A stretch of 21,496 bases of DNA from an uncultured Oscillospiraceae bacterium (GCA_934457235.1 CAKSHT010000022.1:1-21496), one strand, 5' to 3'; counted from the first letter of the stretch, positions 7,389 through 14,229 are shown. Translations and numbers: made by a program. The notes: generated from the letters alone by a model not told the origin.

Positions 7389-7417
7389 ATTATAGCATAC
7401 TTTCCGCTTTCTTGCAA
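7389..7417 (-). promoter_or_regulatory. Promoter of the five-gene operon
   Basis: On the minus strand TTGCAA (7412-7417), a 17-nt spacer and TATAAT (7389-7394) precede the HAD gene. The leader is about 60 nt. Confidence 0.85.
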
Positions 7418-7445
7418 TAGGAAAGTATGGCAGCGAACAGCAAAA

Positions 7446-7470
7446 ATGCCGTACCTGTTGAATACGGCAT
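7446..7470 (-). terminator. Second, tandem terminator of the tRNA operon
   Basis: ATGCCGTA and TACGGCAT form an 8-bp stem, followed on the minus strand by TTTTTG. It lies just upstream of the operon promoter at 7389-7417 and would insulate it from tRNA read-through. Confidence 0.75.
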
Positions 7471-7483
7471 TGATTTCGACATA

Positions 7484-7518
7484 AAAAGAAGAGTGCTTTA
7501 ACTTGCGTTAAAACACTC
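7484..7518 (-). terminator. Intrinsic terminator of the tRNA-Thr/tRNA-Tyr operon
   Basis: On the minus strand GAGTG-TTTTAAC pairs with GTTAAAG-CACTC across a short loop. The tail is TTCTTTTTAT. Confidence 0.8.
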
Positions 7519-7521
7519 AAC

Positions 7522-7606
7522 TGGTGGGAGCTGGTGGATTCGAACCACCGAAGCATTACGCAGCAGATTTACAGTCTGTCCCCTTTGGCCACTCGGGAAA
7601 GCTCCC
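7522..7606 (-). tRNA. tRNA-Tyr (GTA)
   Basis: This is an 85-nt class II tRNA with a long variable arm. The acceptor stem is GGGAGCT/AGCTCCC with an A discriminator and encoded CCA. The anticodon loop is CTGTAAA with anticodon GTA, and the T-arm contains GGTTCGAATCC. Confidence 0.95.
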
Positions 7607-7635
7607 ACATATTAAATTTTTGTTCCATTAAAAAA

Positions 7636-7711
7636 TGGAGCTGGTGGACGGATTCGAACCCCCGACCTGCTGATTACAAATCAGCTGCTCTACCAGCTGA
7701 GCTACACCAGC
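7636..7711 (-). tRNA. tRNA-Thr (TGT)
   Basis: This 76-nt cloverleaf has acceptor GCTGGTG/CACCAGC with encoded CCA. The anticodon stem CTGAT/ATCAG presents TTTGTAA with anticodon TGT. It is transcribed first and lies 29 nt upstream of tRNA-Tyr on the same transcript. Confidence 0.95.
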
Positions 7712-7762
7712 GTAAAGCGTTATCAGTTCTTTGTTTCTTTGCTGTTCCCTGACGACTTGTAT

Positions 7763-7791
7763 ATTATATCACGTTTTTCTTCGTTTGTCAA
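7763..7791 (-). promoter_or_regulatory. Consensus promoter of the tRNA operon
   Basis: TTGACA (7786-7791), 17 nt and TATAAT (7763-7768) on the minus strand: a perfect sigma-A match, as expected for stable RNA. Confidence 0.92.
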
Positions 7792-7849
7792 CACCTTTTT
7801 CAAAATTTTTCGGATTTTTTTAAAAATCTTTTTCCGGCTGAAAATACAG

Positions 7850-7885
7850 ATAAAATGCGCCCCGCCGGAGGTAATGGCGGAGCGC
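7850..7885 (-). terminator. Intrinsic terminator of the aldolase gene
   Basis: On the minus strand GCGCTCCGCC pairs with GGCGGGGCGC (one G-T pair), then ATTTTATC. It begins 11 nt after the stop codon. Confidence 0.8.
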
Positions 7886-7895
7886 GGTCGGATCA

Positions 7896-8870
7896 TCATT
7901 CCTGTGCGGTGACTTCCTTGTAGAACTCGGAGTAGTCGCGGCGCTTGTCGTTAGTGAACTGGATAGCTGTGCGCGGGTGCTGGTTGAGCATACCGGTCAG
8001 CAGGTACTGAGTGTCGTAGCCCCAGACAACGCCCTCGTCCTTTAAGCGCTTCATGTGCTTCTCGATGAACTGGAGAGCAGGGTAGATGTTGTATTTCGGG
8101 TTCTTGAGGAAGCCAAGAAGCAGCTCCATTGCGCAGTTTCCGGCGCCTCTGCCCATTTCGGAGTAGGTTCCGTCCAGCCAGTCAACGCCGTCGCCGACTG
8201 CTTCAACAGTGTTCGCGAATGCCAGCTGCTGGTTGTTGTGCGCGTGGATTCCAAGCTTCTTTCCGTACTTGGCAGCGAATTCGCCGTACAGCGCTGCGAT
8301 TCGCTCGATCTGTTCGGGGTACAGCGCGCCGAAGCTGTCAACGATGTAAATTACATCGACCGGGGATTTGCCCAGGATATCCAGCGCTACCTTAATGTCA
8401 GCGTCCTGCGCGTTGGAGATAGCCATGATGTTGCATGTTACTTCGTACCCCTTTGCGGCACAGTCCTCGATTACTTCAACTGCCGCGGGTATCTGGTTCA
8501 GATATGTAGCGACGCGGATAACGTCGATGGGGCTTTCGCTGCGTCTGTGGATATCGTTGCGGAAATCGCAGCGTCCTACGTCAGCCATTACAGCGATCTT
8601 GAGGTCGGTCTCGTTTTCGCCGACGATCGCACGGATATCCTCGTCGTCGCAGAACTTCCACTTGCCGAAGTCCTTTACGTCGAACATCTCCTTGGACGCT
8701 TTGTAGCCGAATTCCATTACGTCCACGCCTGCTTTTATGTTAGTCTGGTACAGATCCTTCACGAATTCGTCGGTAAATCTGAACGAATTTACAAGACCGC
8801 CGTCGCGCAGCGTTGCGTCCACGATCCTGATGTCTGATCTGTAATCCATGAGCTTTGATACTTCCTTCAT
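7896..8870 (-). CDS. DRE-TIM aldolase (4-hydroxy-2-oxovalerate aldolase-like)
   Basis: The sequence IVDATLRDGGLVNSFRF contains the metal- and substrate-binding D-x-TLRDG motif. IYIVDSFGALYP and the metal-ligand HAHNN are also present, followed by the GMGRGAGN-like EMGRGAGNCAMELLLGFL. This matches the aldolase catalytic domain of the HMGL-like family (DmpG/MhpE relatives). The C-terminal communication domain of true DmpG is short or absent. No aldehyde dehydrogenase or hydratase lies nearby, so the substrate is uncertain. ATG 8870 has AAAGGAA about 11 nt upstream and is preferred over GTG 8879. ATG 8849 (MDYRSD) is also possible and matches where the conserved sequence begins. It is monocistronic, with a consensus promoter and its own terminator. 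Confidence 0.85.
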   Translation of the reverse strand: MKEVSKLMDYRSDIRIVDATLRDGGLVNSFRFTDEFVKDLYQTNIKAGVDVMEFGYKASKEMFDVKDFGKWKFCDDEDIRAIVGENETDLKIAVMADVGRCDFRNDIHRRSESPIDVIRVATYLNQIPAAVEVIEDCAAKGYEVTCNIMAISNAQDADIKVALDILGKSPVDVIYIVDSFGALYPEQIERIAALYGEFAAKYGKKLGIHAHNNQQLAFANTVEAVGDGVDWLDGTYSEMGRGAGNCAMELLLGFLKNPKYNIYPALQFIEKHMKRLKDEGVVWGYDTQYLLTGMLNQHPRTAIQFTNDKRRDYSEFYKEVTAQE

Positions 8871-8955
8871 TAGTAACACATTCCTTTCGTTGCTTTAACA
8901 CTTTTATGCTTTTACGTTTTTATGCTTTTTGTTGCTAAAGCGATTCAATGATGAT

Positions 8956-8988
8956 ATTATACACCACTTGTTCAGATTTGTCAAGTGG
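8956..8988 (-). promoter_or_regulatory. Consensus promoter of the aldolase gene with overlapping inverted repeat
   Basis: On the minus strand TTGACA (8979-8984), 17 nt and TATAAT (8956-8961) are perfect boxes. CCACTTG and CAAGTGG (8982-8988 and 8964-8970) form an inverted repeat over the -35 box and spacer, placed like a repressor operator. The leader of about 80 nt is A-rich and repeats AAAAGCATAAAA. Confidence 0.85.
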
Positions 8989-9042
8989 TTTTACAAATTT
9001 TTTTATTTTTCGGGAATACTGCAACAATTCCGCATGCTGTTC

Positions 9043-9051
9043 TGTAATAAT
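9043..9051 (+). promoter_or_regulatory. Weak extended -10 candidate for the serpin gene
   Basis: TGTAATAAT resembles an extended -10 (TGnTATAAT) but has no good -35. A small hairpin (AGGCGC/GCGCCT, about 9056-9074) lies between it and the serpin start. Confidence 0.3.
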
Positions 9052-9112
9052 AGTAAAGGCGCGGTGAAAGCGCCTGCAATCCACCTATGATATAACGAAA
9101 GTGAGGTCGCAC

Positions 9113-10459
9113 ATGAAAAAGGGAACTACGAACAAACGCACCCGCAAGCCGCTTTGGATAACGATAGGCGCCGCCGCGACGTGCCTGGCGGTCGGAGGTA
9201 TGATAGCAATGAACACGATGAACACCGGGATCACGGCGTATGCGCAGGCTGAATATCCGCAGATGGCGAAATACCCGAACGAAAGCAGCCTGTTCTTCGA
9301 TAAGGAGTGGGACGCCTGGAACGACGCCCGTTCCAGGCAGTTGAACCAGCCGGAGGGATATTGCGAAAACCTGTGGAAATTCTACAAGGACAGCACCCGT
9401 ACATTCCTGGACAGCGACAAGAACAGCTCGTTTTCTCCGCTGAACCTGTATATGGCGCTCTCGGCGCTTGCGGAGACCTGCGGCGGAAGCAGCCGCCAGC
9501 AGATACTTGATCTTCTCAACTCGGACAGTATCGAATCGCTGCGCACACAGGCGGGACAGGTCTGGAACGCGAACTATTGTAATGACGGAGCGGTAACCAG
9601 CGTTCTTGCAAATTCCATCTGGCTGAGCGACGATATAAAATTCAGCGAAGATACTCTTGGCAGCCTGGCGGATAATTACTATGCTTCTGCGTATTCCGGA
9701 AAATTCGGTACTGACACTATGAACCAGGCGATAAAGGACTGGCTCAACGAGCAGACTGACGGCTTTCTGGAGGACGCAGTGGATACCGTAAACCTGGACG
9801 CTTCCACGATATTTGCGTTGTATTCAACGGTGTACTTCCGCGGAAAGTGGGACGACGAGTTCCGGGCTGAGCGCAACAGCACCAGGACGTTCCACGCGCC
9901 GACCGGGGATATCAGCGCAGAATTCATGAACCGGACTGATACATTCGGCAGCTATTATTTCAGCGAGGATTACGGCGCGGTAAATCTGCCGTTCGATACC
10001 GGCTGCAGAATGTGGCTGATCCTGCCGGACGAGGACAAGGACATCGCCGCCGTCCTGGAATCTGGCGAATACATGGATATGATCGCGCATACCGATAAGT
10101 ATTATGACAGCAGCAAGAGACTGGTAATAAATCTGTCAGTGCCGAAGTTCGACGTTTCCTCAACGGTTGATCTCCGCGACGGACTCAGTGAACTTGGCGT
10201 GACGGATATATTTGGCAGTTCCGCGGATTTCACGCCGATATGCGGCGATGAATGCTATGTCAACAAGGCAAGACAGTCCTCGCGGGTGGCTATCGATGAG
10301 GAGGGCTGCACCGCGGCTTCATTTGTTGAAATGGCTACATGTGGCGGCGCCATGCCGCCGGAGGACGAAATGGATTTTGTCCTTGACCGCCCGTTCGTCT
10401 TTGTCCTCACCGGCATGGACGGACAGCCTCTTTTCGCCGGGACTGTATGCCAGCCGTAG
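9113..10459 (+). CDS. Exported serpin-family protease inhibitor
   Basis: The protein is 448 aa from ATG 9113; GTGAGG 6 nt upstream is the RBS, so the GTG at 9101 is rejected. A basic N-terminus and hydrophobic segment (about 13-35) end near TAYAQAE, a plausible signal peptidase site, so it is secreted or membrane-anchored. The serpin core has SSFSPLNLYMALSALAETCGG, NSIWLSDD, YSTVYFRGKWDDEF and the C-terminal DRPFVFVLTGMDGQPLFAGTV. The hinge VAIDEEGCTAASF (about 392-404) has the Gly-x-x-Ala-Ala pattern of inhibitory serpins but Cys at P14 and bulky Phe at about P9. The reactive loop is short and Gly/Cys-rich (MATCGGAMPP). Target proteases are unknown. There is no dockerin, unlike cellulosomal serpins of clostridia. 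It is probably monocistronic. Confidence 0.92.
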   Translation: MKKGTTNKRTRKPLWITIGAAATCLAVGGMIAMNTMNTGITAYAQAEYPQMAKYPNESSLFFDKEWDAWNDARSRQLNQPEGYCENLWKFYKDSTRTFLDSDKNSSFSPLNLYMALSALAETCGGSSRQQILDLLNSDSIESLRTQAGQVWNANYCNDGAVTSVLANSIWLSDDIKFSEDTLGSLADNYYASAYSGKFGTDTMNQAIKDWLNEQTDGFLEDAVDTVNLDASTIFALYSTVYFRGKWDDEFRAERNSTRTFHAPTGDISAEFMNRTDTFGSYYFSEDYGAVNLPFDTGCRMWLILPDEDKDIAAVLESGEYMDMIAHTDKYYDSSKRLVINLSVPKFDVSSTVDLRDGLSELGVTDIFGSSADFTPICGDECYVNKARQSSRVAIDEEGCTAASFVEMATCGGAMPPEDEMDFVLDRPFVFVLTGMDGQPLFAGTVCQP

Positions 10460-10498
10460 TGATCAAAAAAGCATAAAACCCTCATGTGAGCGAAAATG

Positions 10499-10557
10499 GG
10501 CAGTGCACACCATCTTCGATGGCTTTCCTAAAAGTTGGCGCACCCTGCCTGTTTTTT
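10499..10557 (+). terminator. Complex hairpin with T6 tail downstream of the serpin
   Basis: GGCAGTGC (10499-10506) pairs with GCACCCTGCC (10540-10549) with a CC bulge. It encloses the hairpin CCATC-TTC-GATGG (10510-10522). The tail is TGTTTTTTCG. It is the first of two 3' structures after the serpin, and could be a terminator or a stable 3' UTR element. Confidence 0.5.
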
Positions 10558-10587
10558 CGCACCGATTATGAAAAATTCCAAAAAAAA

Positions 10588-10617
10588 TCAGACGGCTCAT
10601 CACCGTCTGATCTTTTT
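10588..10617. terminator. Bidirectional terminator between serpin and zinc-ribbon genes
   Basis: TCAGACGG-CTCATCA-CCGTCTGA is a perfect 8-bp stem. It is followed by TCTTTTTG on the plus strand and TTTTTTTTGG on the minus strand, so it serves both convergent genes. I see nothing else convincing in 10618-10719. Confidence 0.88.
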
Positions 10618-10719
10618 GCGAGTTGATTAATAGTTCTATAAGAAATTTGCTCAAACTGCCTTGCGGCATTATGAAAATGCTAGTTTCCTGTGAGAAAATA
10701 CCAACCAATCCGGGCGAAA

Positions 10720-10995
10720 TTACTCGCCTCTCATCTTAGCAAAGCAGTCGCTGCAGTATACAGGTCTGTCTTCCTTCGGCTCGAAGGGAACTCTTGCAAT
10801 ACCGCCACAACCAGCGCAAGTAGCCTCGTAGAAGGTTCTGCCGCCCTTGCCTGCGTTCTTCTTGGCGTCACGGCAAGCCTTGCATCTCTGCGGCTGGTTT
10901 GTGAAGCCCTTTTCAGCGTAGAATTCCTGCTCGCCAGCGGTGAACACGAAGTCAGCTCCGCAGTCCTTGCACTTTAAAGTGATGTCTGTGTACAT
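10720..10995 (-). CDS. Double zinc-ribbon protein (zf-trcl type)
   Basis: This 91-aa protein has two pairs of CxxC-type motifs. The first half has CKDCGADFVFTAGEQEFYAEKG ending in CKACRDAKK, matching the probable zinc-binding (zf-trcl) family. The second half has CAGCGGIARVPFEPKEDRPVYCSDCF, a CxxCG...CxxC ribbon. It is small, soluble and probably nucleic-acid or protein binding; such proteins are common and uncharacterised in Ruminococcus-type Clostridia. GAGG 8 nt before the ATG supports the start. It follows the sigma factor gene at about 98 nt, with the tRNA-like sequence between, and may be cotranscribed with it. Confidence 0.88.
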   Translation of the reverse strand: MYTDITLKCKDCGADFVFTAGEQEFYAEKGFTNQPQRCKACRDAKKNAGKGGRTFYEATCAGCGGIARVPFEPKEDRPVYCSDCFAKMRGE

Positions 10996-11022
10996 AGTCC
11001 ATACCTCATAAAAAAATTTTTT

Positions 11023-11086
11023 GCCCTGGTCGGACTTACACCGACACCTTTGATAAACAACGCTCTGGTAATTAAGCTACCGGGTC
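11023..11086 (-). ncRNA. tRNA-like sequence in the leader of the zinc-ribbon gene
   Basis: On the minus strand the 64 nt resemble a shortened tRNA. They run GACCCGG, then TAGCTTAATTACCAGAGC (D-arm-like, with ACC where GG-T is usual), a reduced anticodon region, and GTCGG-TGTAAGT-CCGAC (a perfect T-arm stem with a loop lacking TTC), ending CAGGGC. Acceptor ends pair imperfectly. It lacks a credible anticodon stem, so it is not a working tRNA. It could be a decayed tRNA or a leader RNA, since TTTTTTT and the zinc-ribbon RBS follow within 20 nt. Confidence 0.35.
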
Positions 11087-11093
11087 ATATATA

Positions 11094-11651
11094 TCACAGC
11101 CTTGGGAAAAACTCCCTTAGCTTTGCGCGCGCCCTTGTCACGGCGTTGTCAACGGATTTCAAGCTGATCGACAGCCGTTCGGCAATTTCGGAATATGGCA
11201 TACCGAGAATAACGCCCTCAATGCAGCGCAACTCCAGCGGGGAAAGCAGATCTTTCATTCTTTCGGTGATCTCGGCAGCATTTTCACGGCTGATGACAAG
11301 TTCTTCCGGCGTTGGGGAGTTGTCCGGGATATCCTCGCTGTCAAGTTCTGACAGCCTGGAATTCCGGCGATCCGCCCTTGTAACGGCGTTCTTCATACGG
11401 TTGGAAACGCACACGGAAGCGAACGCGGCGAAGCTCCCGCGCTCCGGATCGTATCCGGAAGCAGCGGCGATGAGCGCGTCAAGCCCCTCGCTGACAAGCT
11501 CCTCGTAATCGGCGCTGCCGCTGAATTTTCCGGCGAGTGCCAGTACCATTCCGGTATATCTTGACACCATCTCGGCGACGGCGTCACCGCTGTTTGCAGA
11601 AGATACGCAGCTGGCAAGCTGCTCGTCAGTCAACTTAGAATAATCAGCCAT
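11094..11651 (-). CDS. SigH (Spo0H)-like sigma-70 family factor
   Basis: The protein is 185 aa from ATG 11651; GGA 6 nt upstream favours it over ATG 11657. Region 2 is DYEELVSEGLDALIAAASGYDPERGSF followed by AAFASVCVSNRMKNAV. Region 4 is LSPLELRCIEGVILGMPYSEIAERL then LKSVDNAVTRARAKLREF, the KSVDNAxxRxxxKL helix-turn-helix typical of SigH. SigH directs early stationary-phase and sporulation transcription in Firmicutes, but no sporulation gene lies nearby and the role here is inferred. The gene has a consensus sigma-A promoter. No anti-sigma factor is adjacent. Confidence 0.85.
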   Translation of the reverse strand: MADYSKLTDEQLASCVSSANSGDAVAEMVSRYTGMVLALAGKFSGSADYEELVSEGLDALIAAASGYDPERGSFAAFASVCVSNRMKNAVTRADRRNSRLSELDSEDIPDNSPTPEELVISRENAAEITERMKDLLSPLELRCIEGVILGMPYSEIAERLSISLKSVDNAVTRARAKLREFFPRL

Positions 11652-11698
11652 ACACATTCCAAAATTACTTTTAATGTAAATGTCATCTGCTACGCATA

Positions 11699-11747
11699 AT
11701 TATAACACCCGCTTATAGTTTTGTCAAGGAAAAATCGCAAATTTTCC
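11699..11747 (-). promoter_or_regulatory. Consensus promoter of the sigma-factor gene with upstream inverted repeat
   Basis: TTGACA (11722-11727), 17 nt and TATAAT (11699-11704) on the minus strand are perfect boxes. GGAAAA/TTTTCC (11728-11733 and 11742-11747) forms an inverted repeat flush with the -35 box, a possible activator or repressor site. Confidence 0.85.
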
Positions 11748-11819
11748 AAAGACAAGCACTTTAGATGAAAAATTATGCCGTTGTTTATGCAAAAACACTA
11801 CAGATTTTGTAATTCGTCG

Positions 11820-12000
11820 TTAAGGCAACACCGCACAAAGACCATTTATTGGATTTTGCGCGTGTCTTGCTTGCATTTTTTCCGTCATCTTGCACAATTC
11901 GTCCTAGCAAGGCGTCAGCCTTGCGTCGTCCTCATTGTACAATCTGACGAAAAATCTGACTGCGCAATACACGCACAATCTTTGTGCGGTATTGCCTTAA
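11820..12000. mobile_element. MITE-like element, copy 2 (181 bp, shortest form)
   Basis: The ends TTAAGGCAACACCGCACAAAG and the complement of CTTTGTGCGGTATTGCCTTAA form 21-bp terminal inverted repeats with one mismatch, the cleanest of the three copies. The interior has CCGTCATCTTGCACAATT and ACAATCTGACGAAAAA modules and lacks the 38-bp palindrome of the other copies. No protein is encoded. The right TIR includes the stop codon of the fumarase beta gene at 11997-11999. Confidence 0.82.
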
Positions 12001-12551
12001 ATCTCTTTACAATACTGCTTCCTGCCGGTTTTGAAGAGGTTGCCGCCAACACAGTCTATCGTCACGATAAGCGGAAATTTCTCGAAGTGCAGGCGCTTTA
12101 CGCTCTCGCAGCCGAGATCCTCAAATGCGATAACGTCGCACTCGGATATGCACTTGCATGCCAATGCTCCGGCACCGCCTATAGCGCAGAAGTAAACCGC
12201 GCCGTTGCGCTCGATAGCGTCGCATACAGCCTGGGAGCGCTCTCCCTTTCCTATCATCGCGGAAAGCCCCATATCAAGAAGCATCGGTGAATATACGTCC
12301 ATACGGCTTGATGTGGTTGGACCGCAGGAGCCGATAACCATGCCGTCCTTTGCCTGGGTGGGACCTGCGTAGTATATCGCAGCGCCGTCTATATCGTAGG
12401 GCAGGGGAGTTCCGCTGTCGATGCACTGCTTGATGCGCTTGTGCGCTGCGTCACGTGATGTGTATACAGTGCCGGAAAGAAGCACCTTGTCTCCGGCTCT
12501 GAGGGTCTTTGCCCTTTCTTTGAGTTCGCTTGTGTTCAGTTCAATTTCCAT
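11997..12551 (-). CDS. Fe-S hydro-lyase beta subunit (class I fumarase / tartrate dehydratase C-terminal domain)
   Basis: The protein is 184 aa. The signature GSCGPTTSSRMDVYSP (substrate-binding GPTTSxRM) and TGKGxR-like IGKGERSQAV are family hallmarks. FCAIGGAGALACKCI and FEDLGCESVKRLHFEKFPLIVTID complete the typical beta chain. The beta chain works with an alpha chain that carries the 4Fe-4S cluster; the pair interconverts fumarate and malate or dehydrates tartrate. No alpha gene lies next to it: the upstream neighbour is the DivIVA-domain gene. GCAGGA about 9 nt before the ATG is the RBS. The TAA stop lies within the TIR of the adjacent MITE, so the C-terminal end may have been changed by insertion. 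Confidence 0.92.
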   Translation of the reverse strand: MEIELNTSELKERAKTLRAGDKVLLSGTVYTSRDAAHKRIKQCIDSGTPLPYDIDGAAIYYAGPTQAKDGMVIGSCGPTTSSRMDVYSPMLLDMGLSAMIGKGERSQAVCDAIERNGAVYFCAIGGAGALACKCISECDVIAFEDLGCESVKRLHFEKFPLIVTIDCVGGNLFKTGRKQYCKEI

Positions 12552-12578
12552 GTGTCAAGTCCTGCTTTAGTCTGAATT

Positions 12579-12603
12579 GCGGCAGCACAGGTCGTACTGC
12601 CGC
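12579..12603 (-). other. Hairpin in the divIVA-fumB intergenic region
   Basis: GCGGCAG and CTGCCGC pair around an 11-nt loop. There is no T-run behind it on the minus strand, so read-through from the DivIVA-domain gene into the fumarase beta gene is plausible. It may stabilise or process the message. Confidence 0.45.
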
Positions 12604-12627
12604 ATGATATTAAATTAAAACCCGAAA

Positions 12628-14229
12628 TTAAAACCCGCCGAAGCCGCCGAAATCGGAACTCATGTCGTCATCGTCGCTGCTGCTGTTACCGAAGTTCCAG
12701 ATGGAAGCGTCGTCAGCTGAGGGCGGTGTGGTCTGGGGTTCTTCCTCTTCCTGCTGGACAGGCTCCGGCTCGTCGTAGGTGACGTTGGAAGCTCCGCCGT
12801 TAGCGCTTTCCATTGCGGCGAGCTGCTTCTGGAGGTCAGCCCAGGGATCGTCGGATTCTGCGGAAGCTTCCTCCCCCGGCTCGTCATCGGACTGTACGGA
12901 AGAACCGCCGAACGCTGCTTCTGCCTCGCGCAGAGCCTTCATCAGGTCGTCCTCCTCGGAACCAGTGGAAACAGGCTCCGGCTCATCGTCCATATCAATA
13001 TCAGAGGGCTTTACGGCTGCTGCTTCCTCGGCTGCCCTTACGGCTGCCAGAAGATCGTCGTCAGCGTCGCTGCCAAGAGCGCTGGAGGGCATCGTCTGAG
13101 CCAGGAGATCCTTGGTGAAGTCGTTGTCGAAGGACGCTTCGGAGTGGTCGGAAACGTCGAGCGGGGAAACTTCGTCTACCTGGTTATCTGCTTCCTCGTG
13201 CTTATCCATATCAAATCCGGACATTTCGTCGTTGTGTTCGTCCATGCTGAACAGATCCCCGCCGAACGGGTCAGAAGAAGCTTCCGGATTAACAAGCGGT
13301 ATATCCTGTCTGTTCGCTTCTGCCATCTGCTTTTCTGCGGCTGCTACGGCGTCCGCCATCTCGTTGCCGCTCCAGTCATCGTTGAATACCGCGGGAGCGC
13401 TCTCGTCCTCGGCTTCGGTCTGTTCCGGCTCCTCGTAAACAGGCTCCTCTGCCGGCTCTTCAGGCTCGGTGAACTCCGGCTCTGCTGCTTCCGGCTCGGT
13501 CTGCCCTTCCTCGTCAGCTGCCTCTGGTACTGAGTCGAATACGGACATATCCGGCACCTCGGCAGGTTCTTCAGACTGTACGAATACGGGGGCAGGAGCG
13601 GGCGCTGCGACAGGCTCCTGCTCAGGGAGCGTTACCGCAGGAGCTACAGTGGTTCCAAGAAGCTCCGCTGCTGACTGGTTGACTGCGTTGTATCCGTCGT
13701 TCATAGCTTCAAGCTGTTCGCGCAGCTTCTGTAGGAACTCGCTCGTCTTGTCGGAAATCACATCGCGCTGCTGGTTTGCGGCTTCGATGATCTGCGCCGC
13801 CTGTTGCTTTGCATTTTCGATTATGCTTGCGGCTTCATCGTTCGCCTTTTCGAGGACCTCGTTGAATGCGCGGGTGGCCTCCTGCGATACTCCCTTGCCG
13901 TTCTTGAGCATATCGGTCATTTTCTTCTTTTCGCTGTCAAGACGCTCCTTCAGATTGCGTATCTCGACCATCTGGCGTGATGTGGTGGACTTTTCCTCCT
14001 CAAGCTGGGAGGAGATCTCCTCTACTTTCTTGTCAGCCTCTTCCTGGGCTGCCTTTATGCGGCTGTCAGCTTCCTCGGCAAGCTTTTCCGCCGCTTTTGT
14101 CTTTTCGTCGTTGGAGCGCATATCCGCTTCAAGAGCGCTCATTTTCTTGCGGAGATCGCTGATGTATGTATTTACTTCGTTCTTGTCAAACCCGAAAGGG
14201 ACCTGCTTGAAACCATCGCCTGCTGCCAT
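12628..14229 (-). CDS. DivIVA-domain coiled-coil protein with long acidic tail
   Basis: The protein is 533 aa. The N-terminus FKQVPFGFDKNEVNTYISDL matches the DivIVA/GpsB lipid-binding start. A coiled coil of heptads follows to about residue 185 (EEADSRIKAAQEEADKKVEE, then KANDEAASIIENAKQQAAQI). Residues about 200-500 are a low-complexity Pro/Glu/Asp-rich region, probably disordered. The end is Asp- and Gly-Phe-rich (DDDDMSSDFGGFGGF). This domain order suggests a curvature-sensing scaffold for division or polar growth, though the role of the long tail is unknown. AGGAGG 8 nt before the ATG fixes the start. Its leader contains the whole MITE copy at 14261-14575. Confidence 0.88.
   Translation of the reverse strand: MAAGDGFKQVPFGFDKNEVNTYISDLRKKMSALEADMRSNDEKTKAAEKLAEEADSRIKAAQEEADKKVEEISSQLEEEKSTTSRQMVEIRNLKERLDSEKKKMTDMLKNGKGVSQEATRAFNEVLEKANDEAASIIENAKQQAAQIIEAANQQRDVISDKTSEFLQKLREQLEAMNDGYNAVNQSAAELLGTTVAPAVTLPEQEPVAAPAPAPVFVQSEEPAEVPDMSVFDSVPEAADEEGQTEPEAAEPEFTEPEEPAEEPVYEEPEQTEAEDESAPAVFNDDWSGNEMADAVAAAEKQMAEANRQDIPLVNPEASSDPFGGDLFSMDEHNDEMSGFDMDKHEEADNQVDEVSPLDVSDHSEASFDNDFTKDLLAQTMPSSALGSDADDDLLAAVRAAEEAAAVKPSDIDMDDEPEPVSTGSEEDDLMKALREAEAAFGGSSVQSDDEPGEEASAESDDPWADLQKQLAAMESANGGASNVTYDEPEPVQQEEEEPQTTPPSADDASIWNFGNSSSDDDDMSSDFGGFGGF

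Noticed and set aside
8880..8940. Riboswitch in the aldolase leader
   Set aside because: The leader is A-rich with short direct repeats. I could not fit it to any known riboswitch core.
9001..9112. A strong sigma-A promoter for the serpin
   Set aside because: Only an extended -10-like sequence was found, with no matching -35, so it is listed at low confidence.
11023..11086. Reading the tRNA-like sequence as a suppressor tRNA with anticodon UUA
   Set aside because: This needs a 2-bp anticodon stem, and the acceptor has mismatches. The sequence is too short to be a working tRNA.
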